Of a stretch of DNA of 64,000 nt, positions 45,831-57,379 are shown in pieces (position 1 is the first letter of the stretch; the number at the start of each line of letters is the position of its first letter). The notes beneath the pieces are model-generated. The model did no database searches. It was not told where the DNA came from and saw only the letters and a list, made by a program, of their open reading frames with translations. The position numbers were made by a program, and so were the translations under genes. The stretch comes from Hygrocybe punicea. Taxonomy: Eukaryota; Basidiomycota; Agaricomycetes; Agaricales; Hygrophoraceae. The DNA lies in NCBI GenBank assembly GCA_963556145.1, contig OY744464.1, positions 62,001-126,000 of the forward strand, read 5' to 3'.

Positions 45831-48800
45831 CATGGGGTGGACTCTGCAGGAGCTCATTAAGCTTGGGAACCAATTCTGGCCAATCATTCTCGAAATGTCA
45901 GCACACTGCCAGCTTGACAGCTTTTGCTGTGCAATACGCAGGTGCCTTCACAACCCCTTCCTTGTCCAGTTTATACCCAACAATTGCTGCAGACAACTCC
46001 AGAAGACTGCATTTAAAAATGTACGAGGAACTGATCCAGTGTTCTTCCATTAAGACAATGAAATGCTCCGCAAACCATATTTGGAAATGTCTATATCTGC
46101 ACTGGGCAATATTTTGTTTCTCGCGAATTTTGGCCGACATAGTGTGGTTGTAGAACGTCCTGTTAATGATATCAGCAAGCTCAATAAGATTTCCTACCAT
46201 CACCACATCGAGGAAGCCATCTGCAGTTGCAATATCAGGGATATGAGACCTTGTGAAAGCAGTTGCTGTGGAGTTAATATTTAGCATTGGCGTGAAACAT
46301 TGTCCGGAGTAGCTCACTCGATGATTCATGGTTTCCCATGAAGTACTCAATCCACATGGTGAGAAGTCGGCGTAGAAATGTCCGCATCAAATTGTGCTCC
46401 ACATTTGTGATGGTATGACCCATCACGAATGTATGGATAATGCCAAAACAGGTATCCCATATAGTCGACGTCGCATAGAGATGACGCCCATTGACAATGG
46501 AGTGCTCCACACCTAGGATGTAATGCGGGGTGCATAGCCTCATGTAACTGTGTGTCTCAGCAACACATCCAAGTCATTACAGATATATCGCCACTTACAG
46601 CACCGAACCCTTCGTGAGCAGTAATCCTTCCACTTCCCACAACCCTTTCCCGCTATCTCTGCTTGGCTCCCACTCCTGAGGATAGGCCCTGTTGGTGGCA
46701 AGATTTCCAGCTTTGCGATCCCATTCCCCATCCCTGCGAGGCCTCATGATGACCCAGTACTTTGCGCCAGTCCTGACAATAGCCACTGTGCCAAAGCCAT
46801 CATCGTCTACATGTGTCCAAGACATAGCACGAGCAGTGGCCACCATTCCCCAAGCCAAGTCATCATTCAATGGCCGCTCATGGATAAATCCCCGTCGGCC
46901 CCGGGTTTCATGCCAAGCAACCTCGGATGATGCAAGCGACCTTTGCCAAAATAGACCGGTAAATTATATGGTCCATTTTCGAAATCCGGTCACTCACCGA
47001 AACTTTGGAGGTGGGTCCGATGTTATATGACCCATGGGAAGGTCAAGGAAGTTGAAAACCCTTTCATTGTCATGGTCAACCATAACCTGATACAACGTTT
47101 CCAATGTGCCAGGTTTTTTCATGTCCCGCATGTCAGGAACTAATCGCAATTCTGCAACTAACCAGATGCCAGTCAGTATGCATGCCTAAACAGCAACAGA
47201 AACTTACCTTGCACTGAACGAATTGTGGACAAAGACCCCAATGACTCCAAACCTTCTCTATCAAACTCCACCGTCTCTACAGGGGAATTGAGCACAAGGA
47301 TGTGACGATAACAAAATATCCCTTGAATTGTGGCAGCAGCCATCGACTTGAAGGTGTTCCATTCCACCACAAATACGCACGATGCTCGAGGATCGTATGT
47401 TGGTTCTCGTGCACTGGGCAACCGATGTGGAGGAAGCCCATCAATGTTAGTGGATTGGACTGGTTCATATGTCTCCCGCAACAATGCATGTTCCACTTTT
47501 GCCTGTATCAAGAATAGTCAATGACGAACCGGTACAAAACATCAAACATCAACGCACAACCACAGATGGTGAATAGTGCACATGCTGAACGGGTTCGTGG
47601 AGGGGGTTGCCATCATACATGGTGAGATTAACACCCTCTGCTGCTCTCTTTTTTGAATCATGAGTGGGTTGTTAGCATGTTATTGAACAACAGGACACAA
47701 ACCATGGGAACTGGACGGCTGAGTAAATTGGGTTCCCCATAATCCTGTCAAAATATTTGGTCTTGACAAATGACATACATCTTCTCAAATCACTCACATC
47801 TCCGGTAAGGTCGATTATGATGTTAACTTTCTCTGGTGCTTTCTTGTAGTCATCCTCATCCTCATCCTCAAGATTAACATGTTTCTTTGACTTGGGATGA
47901 CTTCTTGTTGACCTGTGAGTTTTTCTAACTGACTTTCCCGGCGCAACCACGATTTGTTCTTCTAACCGCTTCGCCTTGCCCTTTGCGGAATCACTGACCT
48001 GGCCAATTAATTTCGCCTGGCTCCTGGTCAACATAGCTAAGCCCTGTCCAGCTGTTTCGGCCTCCTTCGATTTTTCACTCCCCGTCTTCCTGGTAATTTT
48101 CAAAAGAAGTGGTTGGTCACTGCTGGACAGAGGCTGTCCATCTGCCGAATTCTCTTTCTCAGCCTTGTTTTCCTGAAGTCCTTTGGCATCCGCTGATTCA
48201 TCTGGCTTCGATTCAACCGTTAGCTGACTTGTGGAGTTGGCAAGATCCTTCACTTGGGCATCTTTGGACAACTTCCAGTGTGAGTCCTGGTGATAAATTA
48301 TATATAGAAGCATAGGATAATCTCACCATCAAAACTAAACCAACTGAGGTCTTGCTCAACTTCCTGGAAACTTTCTTCCAACAGATCGTATTCGTGGAGG
48401 AACACATTCAACTCCTCCATTGCTGAAGATCCTAAACATATTCTTGTAATGGCCCTCCAAAGGGCCCTCTTGGTTGCAGCAAGGAATGGTGGCCAGGCAT
48501 TACCCAAGGCAAACGTGACCTATTTATTGTTAGTTACTTAGTGATCTCCATCAGCATAGGTTATGGACTTACTGCCATGAGAGATGGCTGTGTGTGAATC
48601 TTGTGATTGAAGCGTCATGGGAGAAGAGTCAGGATGGGCGAGAGGGTGAGGCTCAGGTGAAACAGGTTTCTCATCCACTCATACATCAATCCTCCAAAAG
48701 CCTTTGTGGTGAGGGAGTTGACAAACGAGTCTTGCAATGGTAGATCGACGCTCTTTGCTTTCCTAGAAATATAAATATTTATTTGCATATTAAGCTTTAT

Positions 48801-49828
48801 GCGTTTGTGATATAACTCCAACCTCTGTAATGCTTCCACCCACGTTGTGAACTCACAATCAACGTAAGAGTTGCCCTGTTTGCATATTGTTCAACATAAT
48901 TTTTGTCCAAGATTCTTTGCATACCTGACCAAACCAAGCAATAGCGTATGCCAGAAGCTCCATATTGAGCAGGATCTGGTTGATTTCCGAAGATTCAAGG
49001 TTGGAGGATGCACGGTAAAGCATCCAGAGGCTCATTTCTACCTCTTTTTGGGCTGGTGTCAAGTTTTCTGGGAGGGTGACAGCAAAGACCGGGATGCTGT
49101 CCATGCTGGACAGCAATTTCTGTTGCAGAGCCACAGCTAACCAAACACCGTCCACATCTTGGGCATGTTCAGTGATCATTATATGTTTGCATATGGTACG
49201 AAGTTTCGTGATCGGCTTGCTCCAGTCTTTGAGGCTTTTGTAGAGCTGCAAGATGGTCACAAAACGTCTTGTTGATGTGAATAGTGAACTCGCCTTGGTG
49301 AACTTTTCGCTCATCTCTGGTTTTGCAGACCGCCCAATTAATTTGAAACTTGGATGATGGGGCAAACCAACAGTATCCATGAGCTTATCTAGCAACGTAT
49401 AGCGAAGGATTGAGTGTGCCGATAACAGGAGGTCATTTCAGTAAGAGTTATTCCACCTCGCCACATCACGCATTGCAGAGCCATCAGCAGACAGGTATTC
49501 TTGAACACCTGTTGTTGGACTCGAGAGTTCCCCCAAGGGATTCGCATGATCCAATTGCTTTGCTAGGGCCTAACAGAAAATTAGTGTCCTTGTATCATTG
49601 TGGAACTGGATGCACCATGATTGCTATGGTGGATGGTGTGTTGCCTAGGGCGGTGTGATTGCCAATCAGTGTTACGATTGCCTTCTCGAGTGAATCTTCA
49701 GAGAGTGGCGTGCCATTGACCCAAGGGAAATCCTGGAACATGTTCTGGCTGCGGAAATGACTACCGGATATCCCAGAATGATGCAGGGAGCCAGATGAGG
49801 GTTTAGAGGTGCTAGAAGATGCTGACAT
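45831..49828 (-). pseudogene. JmjC-like domain gene, multi-exon, decayed
   Basis: Starts MSASSSTSKPSSGSLHHSG at 49828. A GT..AG intron (about 49578-49620) leads to ALAKQLDHANPLGELSSPTTG. A long helical region follows (KFTKASSLFTSTRRFVTILQ), then a Lys/Glu/Asp-rich linker (47800-48250). The JmjC-like core reads VEWNTFKSMAAATIQG, RGFIHERPLNDDLAWGMVAT, SWTHVDDDGFGTVAIVRTG and AKYWVIMRPRR, giving the HxD iron-ligand motif near 46815 and a downstream His candidate (SIVNGRHLY near 46490). The C-terminal part reads TADGFLDVVMVGNLIELADII. TGA codons interrupt at about 49439, 48688 and 45897. Fe/2-oxoglutarate chemistry is inferred from the motif only. Confidence 0.55.
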
Positions 49829-50555
49829 GGGTAAAATATAGAATTTCAGAACAGTTCCAGAGGGAGGCTAGGCACAGTGATAATGAGCAGAAGATGACGC
49901 GTCACTGTTTATGGTGATCACGTGTTGGAGTGGCTAACGTTACCGCCATGACTGGTCACAAGTGTGAGGTCACATCTGGGTGCCCAGACGTGACATCACA
50001 AGTGTGATGTCACGCCAAGTGATCTCGTGTTTGAGACAATTTTTGTGACATGCCTAAAAACATGCTTCTCTGATGCTTCCCATCCTCTTTTCAATGTCAG
50101 GACACCGCAAGCACCACAAAGTGAAGCACGGAACATCTTGGTCCATGTTTGCATGTTCTAACCCTAACCTAAGGAGACAGTCCCAGTTCAGTCCAGCAAC
50201 AGTTCCCACTGGTATTTGCTCATCGTTATCAATCCTGGGGGTTGTCTTTCTGAAAACAAGCTTGATGGATTGCACACGTACATTTCAACTTCCAGTTCAA
50301 ATGTTTCCTGCTTACTGTTGACTTAGCATAACCTGTGTTCTGGATTCCCTACTGCTAGGTGATCATGAAGATGATGTTTCATGACTGCATGAGTGGCTTG
50401 CATCCGTTGCAAAGCACACTCGGAAGGTCAGACAGCTGGCACACATAACAACAATCACACCAAGGGTTAACCGTTTCCACCTCAGTTGGTTGACAAATTG
50501 ACAAGCATCGTTTTAGGTACCCAAACAACCTAACTTTGTTGACTGCGGTATTTAT
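49829..50555. other. Intergenic stretch with repeated TCACA/TGTGA motifs
   Basis: Contains GGTCACAAGTGTGAGGTCACA and CATCACAAGTGTGATG around 49954-50010, possible promoter elements of the JmjC-like gene. Short open frames at 50054-50321 are not convincing genes. Confidence 0.4.
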
Positions 50556-50798
50556 TTGATTCACTTCCTTCGCATCTTCCTCGAAAACCCTGAACGCATG
50601 ATGGAAAAAATCATGAAGCATGGCACCACAGAAGGAGACTTTGCGAATGAGGATTGGCAACACACTGTTCGAAATTGGGTTGATGGGAACGCGTTGGTCT
50701 CAGAGGATGATCCTGGTCCACCTGGTGAAGTCGAATTGTTGACAGGTTGGCATGAAACCAAAGTTATTGTCTCTGACTCTGATAGTCAATCGGATTAG
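50556..50798 (+). CDS. Small hypothetical ORF
   Basis: An 80-codon frame (FLENPERMMEKIMKHGTTEGDFANEDW, ending in the acidic SDSDSQSD). It could be the last exon of a plus-strand gene; no upstream exon is recognised. It is convergent with the gene at 50932-52442. Confidence 0.3.
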   Translation: MIHFLRIFLENPERMMEKIMKHGTTEGDFANEDWQHTVRNWVDGNALVSEDDPGPPGEVELLTGWHETKVIVSDSDSQSD

Positions 50799-50931
50799 TA
50801 AGGTTTTACTTGGAGATGGAGGTTGCGGTTCCCAAATACTACTGTTTTTGAAAGGATAACATTCGACAAATATATGGAGGGTTGAATAAGCGACCATGGA
50901 GAATAAATCCAACCCCAACAATAAACCCAAC

Positions 50932-52442
50932 TTATCTTCGAGGATCACCTCCTAACCAACTTGAGATGAATTCCGCTTCGTCTGGGGCTGGTTAGAGTCA
51001 ATCATAGGCTAATTAAAGTACGAAGACTGTGACTTACCTAAGCTGTTATCCTCGTGCAGGCTTATATGTCCGATGCCGGGGCTTGATAGAGCATCGCCGA
51101 CTTGATTCCGGTTTATGTCTCCTGCAGCCCCAGTGAAGGCAGAGCCAAGCGATGAGTTTGCATCCAAATTGTCACGCTGTTGGCTGAAGTATTCACCCAG
51201 GGCTTGCGTGATTTCTCCCGCTATCCCTCATCAAAGCCACACAAACACGCCACATTGTCATGCCTGGGCACAACCTCCTGGCTTGTTGTCGCCTGGTTCC
51301 CGTTCTCCTTCTCCTTGTCCATTGGTTTCTCCACCGCCAACCCTCCCCCATGAGCTGAAATCTCGTGCTCATGCTTGCGTTCCTGCTCTGTGGAGACAGC
51401 TGAGTCTCCCTCATCCTCCGAATCCTCCACCATTTGACGTGACCTCTTGGAAGACACTCCTGTCTTTCCCTTCTTGCCCTTCTTTTCCTTCCCTAAGCCC
51501 TCCTCCGAATCCTCTATTATGGGGCGTTTCCTCTTACCCTCCTCCTTCTTCTTCCCCTTCCCTGTCCCTTTCCCATCCCAACTCCCCCTCCCCCTCCCCC
51601 TCCCCCTCCCCCTCCCCTTCCCCTTCCCCTTCCCTGTCCCTGTCCCTGTCCCTGTCCCCTTCCCTTCCCCCCTCCCCTTGCCCTGGTCTGTGTTTGTTTC
51701 CTCCAAATGCCCGAGTTCCTTTAGTGTTTTCTGCATGTATTCATCAAAGTTGAAGTGACTAATTCCGAATCTCATGTCAGGCAGTTCATCCAGGCACACC
51801 AACTTTGCAAAAACTTCCTCACTAAGGACTGTATATAATCTCATTTAATACAACGAGCCCAACCAATGCAGCTAAATTCTCACCAAAAGAATCAGCGTCC
51901 TTGAAAGGATCCAGGTCAAACCTGGCCTTGTTGTCTCGACTCCTGAGGTCTTTTTTGGTCGCCTGGTGGAGTTCAAAGCGATCTTTGATGATCCATTCGT
52001 CAAAAACCGGAATTCTTGTGGTTTGGTTGTACGATTCTTGGTCCACGTCTTGTACTTCGTCCCATATTTTATCCTTGACGTCCTCCAGGTATATAATGTA
52101 CTTCGAATTGAACTCCAGTACCTCGCCAATGGTTGCAATCAGCATGCTGGATGCTTCATGGCCGTCTTCCAGCCAACGCTTCAGCCATGAGTATACCTCT
52201 TGATGGTACACAGATGTATAATTTAGCTGATTCCAAAACCGCTTGTATTGCTTTGGCAACATGGTTATCAAAGCTTCAGCCTCCTTCAGCGAGTTGTCCC
52301 AGGTCCGCGTACTGTAGACATGGGTCAAGCCATTTTGCGTATTAAAGTGGCCGTCAAATTCACGTAAGCGCATGACGTCCAGGAGTTCGGCATCAGTAGG
52401 TTTAGATTTAGGCCAGTTTAATTTGAGTGTTCTTGGTGACAT
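50932..52442 (-). CDS. Hypothetical protein with a Gly/Lys/Arg/Thr hexanucleotide-repeat segment
   Basis: Starts MSPRTLKLNWPKSKPTDAELL at 52442 and has a 200-residue helical N-terminal part (YSWLKRWLEDGHEASSML, YIIYLEDVKDKIWDEV). A short GT..AG intron (about 51839-51864) leads to LSEEVFAKLVCLDELPD. A low-complexity GKGTGTGTGKGKGRGRG segment and a Lys/Glu-rich part with two IxDSEEG/VEDSEDE motifs follow. Later exons read GEITQALGEYFSQQRDN and HEDNSLG, then after an intron (about 50973-51036) DEAEFISSWLGGDPRR, with the stop at 50932-50934. I do not recognise the family. The exon join near 51215 is uncertain. Confidence 0.5.
51582..51686. repeat. Hexanucleotide repeat (CCCCTY/CCTGTC)n
   Basis: Pyrimidine-rich CCCCCT, CCCCTT and CCCTGT units in tandem, encoding the Gly-Lys/Gly-Arg/Gly-Thr dipeptides of the gene on the minus strand. 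Confidence 0.95.
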
Positions 52443-52932
52443 GGTGGAGTGTGCCGGTGTGGTTGTGTTTTATGGTTCAAATCAATGAAAGGTTCAATGG
52501 AAAAAGGCGGTTATATCACGTGATCATGTGTTAAGCGAGAGTTAGGTTACAAACGAGAGTTAAGTTGCCGTACTCTTGCAAATTATAACTTAGGACAGTG
52601 TGGAACATTATGTGAACCAGAAGAGTGAGCATGTAAAAGGACAGAATGGAGGTCAAGACAACACCAACAAATGGCACAAAGTATTTAAAGTCGTGTCGTG
52701 AAAGAAACTGCTGGAGTATGTAGAGGAGACTGGCTCGGACTTAAACAATGAGTTTTGAATTACTTATCTGGATGGATGTGCGGAAATCTAGGGGAGACCA
52801 CACTCTTGCTGCCAAGCCTCTTTTTGACTCTCAATGATGATATCAAGCCTTCTGATCACTACTCATATGGAGAATTGTTGTGCACACTATGTTACTTACA
52901 AACGGAGGGTGCTGTAAATCCATATGACTTGT
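52443..52932. other. Intergenic stretch
   Basis: Upstream of the gene at 50932-52442 and left flank of the KDZ element; no gene is seen. Confidence 0.5.
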
Positions 52933-53205
52933 GATTAAACAATGTACATCACAATGCAAAATCCGTTTAAACACATGTTGTTTAAACACACATTCATGAA
53001 GATTCCATTTATTCTCTCTGCTCCAATCAGCATGTTTAAACATGCAGGTTTAAACCATTTACACAGATTTAAATGCTTAAACAGACATTCTCTGTGCTCC
53101 AATCCATGTGTTTAAACATACAGGTTTAAATATACAGGTTTAAACCATCAGCAGAAATTCAGATGATTAAACAGACATTATCCAATGTACTGTTTAAACC
53201 GTTAA
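52933..53205. repeat. Left end of the KDZ element: GTTTAAAC array
   Basis: Exact GTTTAAAC at 52965, 52980, 53034, 53048, 53110, 53138 and 53192, mostly as TGTTTAAACA or GGTTTAAACC. The 8-mer is expected about once per 65 kb by chance, so this is a strong array. Confidence 0.85.
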
Positions 53206-53215
53206 AACATCAACT

Positions 53216-56200
53216 CTAGATAATATCACCTTCCAAGGACTTTGTAAATGATATCAGGTCCTCGGCGCGCATAGCAGCTACATAATCAGACAAATGGCCC
53301 TCAGTCAATCTTACATGCATATATCCAGCCTCGTCAAGTTTCTTCTTGCAGTCATTCTCCATTCGTCCATACATGTCCGCCTTTTGCCTTGCATAAGCAA
53401 CATGGCCATCCGAAAAACCTGTCCACAAGACTGAGAGCTGGGACCAAGCTTGTGTCATCCTCTTGAAGCTCCTTATAACTCTTAGAAACTCTGCAAGTTT
53501 TTGCTCGACCTGTTCCTGCCACCGTTGCATTTCGGCTTCTGCACGAAACCACTGCACACGGTCACCTGTGTGTTGAAGCAAATTTATGAGTAACCACCTT
53601 ACGTTTTGTAACAGCCTTACCTTCAGCCTCCCACTCCACCATCTCTTTCGCTGACATTTTACCCCAACCCCCCATGTGCCAAAGCCATCCTTCCTTTCCC
53701 TCTTGTGCTGTCGGAACTACTGTCATATTAAGCATACACTTTGAAAGAATAAATACGTCCATACTGGTGGTACCACTGATAAGGTTTCCATCTTGTTTCC
53801 TAGCTGTAGTCTTTGCTATTATGGTTGAGCATTACCAAATGCTATACTGATGAAATTGTCATTCATTACCTTTATTTCGTCGACTCATTTGTGTCCCACT
53901 AACTGAAATAAGATGTGTGAGCAATGCCCAACAAGAAACAATGACATCGGCAACACTCACTTGGCAACAGTTCCATCTCTCCTTGATTGGATACTTGGCT
54001 ATCCACATGCACCCCGTGCAGGGTTAGATCACCCGTACTGGCCATTTGTCCATGCATCTGCCACAGCTTGCCATCTGTCCGACGTGAATCACCCAAACCA
54101 CGGCCGCGCTGTCTTGACTTCATGAAAGTGTCCTCGATGGTGAGAGGAGGAAACGGTGACTCGGGATCATTGCTGTCAACAGCCCCAAGCAATATCAGAG
54201 CAAGGCGGGCAGATGCATAAGTTTCCATATGATGATCTCGTCGACTCTGGGCATCTCTAATATAAGATCCTGACTTGGTGTTTTCAGCCTGTCCACGTGC
54301 ATTCTTGCGTTTCCGATCCTGGATTGCCGTCAAGGTCTTGACTGCAGATTGTATTGCACGTAGCGCATCATATGCTTCGCCTTCTCGCAACTTTGCCTCT
54401 TCGATACCAAGCACTATGGCCTCGACGGTCTGTTGCTCTTCATGCTTGAAATCTGACGGTAGGAAGAGCTTCTCGTGTTCAACCTCACATGAACGTTGTC
54501 GAGCCACTGCATCTCCAGCCTTGGGCATCAGAAGTCTCTGATCATCACGCCATTTCATGATGCGCAGTCGCAACTTCCCTCGCCGAGTGCCAATCTCCTT
54601 TTCAAGTGACGCAAGGTGGTGTTCACGATCCTCCGCAACTGTTGCTCTCAGTTTTCGTCTAAATACAAATTATCAGCAGTCAAGCGAAACACCACTGAAA
54701 CGTTCAGACTCACTGTGCATCCTGAATTCGAAGACCCTCATTAAGAAAGGCAGCGATGGAACCTTGGGGAATGTCAGTGTCCGAGAACTTGGACTCCTGT
54801 GCAAGCATATGCTGATAAATTGCTGCCTGAGAAGGCACTACAGTATATGTGAGTTTGTGAGTTCCAAGTGCTATCAATGTTACGAAAGACTCACCCTTTG
54901 ACTTGCAATGTCTGTATACACTCTCCATCTCTTTCCCCTTTTGCCTGGGCTTACGATCCATTTGATCCCATGCGTCTCGCTGTTCTGCATATAAAATACA
55001 TAGCCCTCGAAAATGATCACGCTTTCGAATGTATAATGCTTTAGCAAGGTTGAGGTCGTGTAACAAAGTGGACACTATTGCCACCAGTCAATGAAGGTAA
55101 TGTTAAAGTTCGTGAGCCACTCACCCATTTTCATTGTCTTGAGCCAGTTCCAATCGCCGTGGTGGTCGATCAATGTGTCTTGGCGATGGCCATTGTTCAT
55201 TTGTCTGACATGAGGACCAAGTTGATTTGCTTCAGGCCAGTAGTGTTCAGCTGTCTCCCCGTGAAAATGGCCAACACAGGGCATATATGCGGTTGCAAAG
55301 GTGTAGAGACACGTCTCTTTGTGCCCCTGGACATGAAGGGCTGGAACTGACCACCGCATCCTACGCACAAGAGGTGCCATATCTGGAAAGAACTTCTCAA
55401 ATCGTTTGATGACGTGGACCGAGTATGAGCAGTTGCTGTCGTAGGAGCAGATATGGTCAACGTCTGCCTCCTCATCCTGAAGGTTGATGTCTGTTTCCTC
55501 CGGTGAAGACCGTTGACGAGCGCCATGTGCAAGCACAAAGTCAGTATTCGCAAATCTGTTCATAATGTAGGGTAGCGAGTGGAGGAATCGTAGTGAGACA
55601 CTGCCACATACCTTTCACCAAATTGCATGTAAACTGACGACCAGATGAAGACGTGACTGCATTGACAATTCACTGTCCCAGTGATATCCATATTCTTGAA
55701 TTTCTTCTTATCTTGTTTGTTGACGGCTTTCAGATATGTACATGTTGATTTCTTAACGCCATGTAACCTAATCAATAAAGAGTTGCATGTTCATATTGTA
55801 TAATGGTCTAACCTCCTCCGACTTTGGGACATTCCTTAAGTATTCCTTGTAGAGATCGTCCTTTGGGAAATACGCATTTCCCTGAAAAAGCGATATGTCA
55901 TCAGGATCACTGTTCTTCTTCATCTTGTTGCACTGGAAGTTGCCGTCAAGGGTCTTCTGTGATTGGTTGAGATGCCTGTGGCATCTCCTATCAGCAAACA
56001 TATTCGTCAACACTGCAGTGGGTCCCACCTAAGCTCAAATGGCGTTGGTTTCCATCCCTGCTCAGTATTGAAACCCGGCTCTGGGCATGCTGGGCAGTGC
56101 ACGATAAGGTTTCCCGGTCTACGATGTGGTAGCACACGATCGATGCCATGGGCTTGTCCAAGACGCTTGTGAAGGGTGAGCCACCGCCAAACTCGGACAA

Positions 56201-57163
56201 CACGGAGGAAATTCGCATAAGGATCCTGGAGAATAGCATGAGACGCGAATATAATAATGTCTTTAAACGCACTGGTACGTCTGCTGTAAACGCATTGTCC
56301 GTCAGGCGCCTGAGAGCTCCAAAGTAATCGTAGGCTGCCTTTTTCGATTCTAGATTGTGAAGATGGAACTCTTGGAGAACCTTGAATGTGAAGGCAGTCT
56401 TCGTGTCGCGAGTAGTTGCAGGAAATAGCCGAGCCCGCATGAGCTGCTCAACCTTCGTACTAGCCCCAAGGCAGCCACAGACAGCCAGTCGTGTGGCGTG
56501 AATGCCATTAGTGTCAACAACAGTGAAGAGAATATTGCTCTTGGGGTTGGGGCAACGAGCTCCGTTGTGACCAAGGTATATGGTGAAACCCAACGATGAG
56601 ATATCATGGCGAATGAAAAAGCCCCGTTCAGCATCCCAAACTTCAGCCCAATGGAACGGCAAGTTCTGGTGCGCTTGAATAAAACAATCTGTGCACGATG
56701 CACAGTACTGTGTACAATCGTGGCATTGTGTTGTTCGGACGCCATTGTTGCATGAGCAAAGCGAACCAACTTGGGGATCCGCCTCAAATTCGATGATAAG
56801 CCATAGAAAATTGTCAAAGTGCCCATCAAAGTCCTCCAGGAGCCGTGAATTCTAGTAGTAGAGTTGTAGTTATACTTTTAAGCGCTAACATACAGAACAA
56901 ACCTGTGTCTGCTTTCTAGGCAGGTCATCTTTGTCATCCATCAGGTCAGGCTGGTGGCTGGCATCATCGGTGATCAGGGGAGAGAGCGTAGTGATCCCCG
57001 TGGTACTCGAATCGGATCTGTGTGTCGTGGTGCGTACTTCCATACCAGAATCTCCAACGGTCCGAAAGTGTGCTTTATGGACGTGTGGGTTTCTAATTCT
57101 TGCAGCCTGCCGGGAAAATTGCAGTTCCTCTTCTTCCACAGAAGCTCTCCGTTTTCGGCTCAT
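53216..57163 (-). CDS. KDZ (Kyakuja-Dileera-Zisupton) transposase, spliced
   Basis: The start at 57163 reads MSRKRRASVEEEELQFSRQ. Exon 2 carries the CxC2-type cysteine cluster (CSCNNGVRTTQCHDC, CASCTDC) and LPFHWAEVWDAERGFF, LGFTIYLGHNG and CP. Then come YANFLRVVRVWRWL, IVHCPACPEPG, the first catalytic Asp in LDGNFQCNK (about 55945) with DPDDISLFQGNAYF, and CTYLKAVNKQDKKKFKN. GER spliced to FANTDFVL leads to the second Asp in CSYDSNCSYSVHV (about 55430). The catalytic Glu is in GETAEHYWPEANQLG (about 55240), followed by HRQDTLIDHHGDWNW. The C-terminal coiled part reads DRVQWFRAEAEMQRWQEQVEQ and QKADMYGRM, ending at TAG 53216-53218. At least eight GT..AG introns; no in-frame stop was found. 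Confidence 0.85.
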
Positions 57164-57379
57164 GTCTCTGGGCCTAATATTGAGAATGATGAGTATGGAA
57201 CAAACACCACCCCAGTCAATCACGGATACGCACTAGGGATGGGCAATCAAGTGAGGTGACTGAAATCAATGGGTTGAGAGTACGATGCAAAACGAGGAAC
57301 AATAGACTCAACAGTATGTGGCTTGAGGTGGGTAAACGGCGATCCTTAGATAACATGGCCACGGCAGTGCAGAAGAAAT

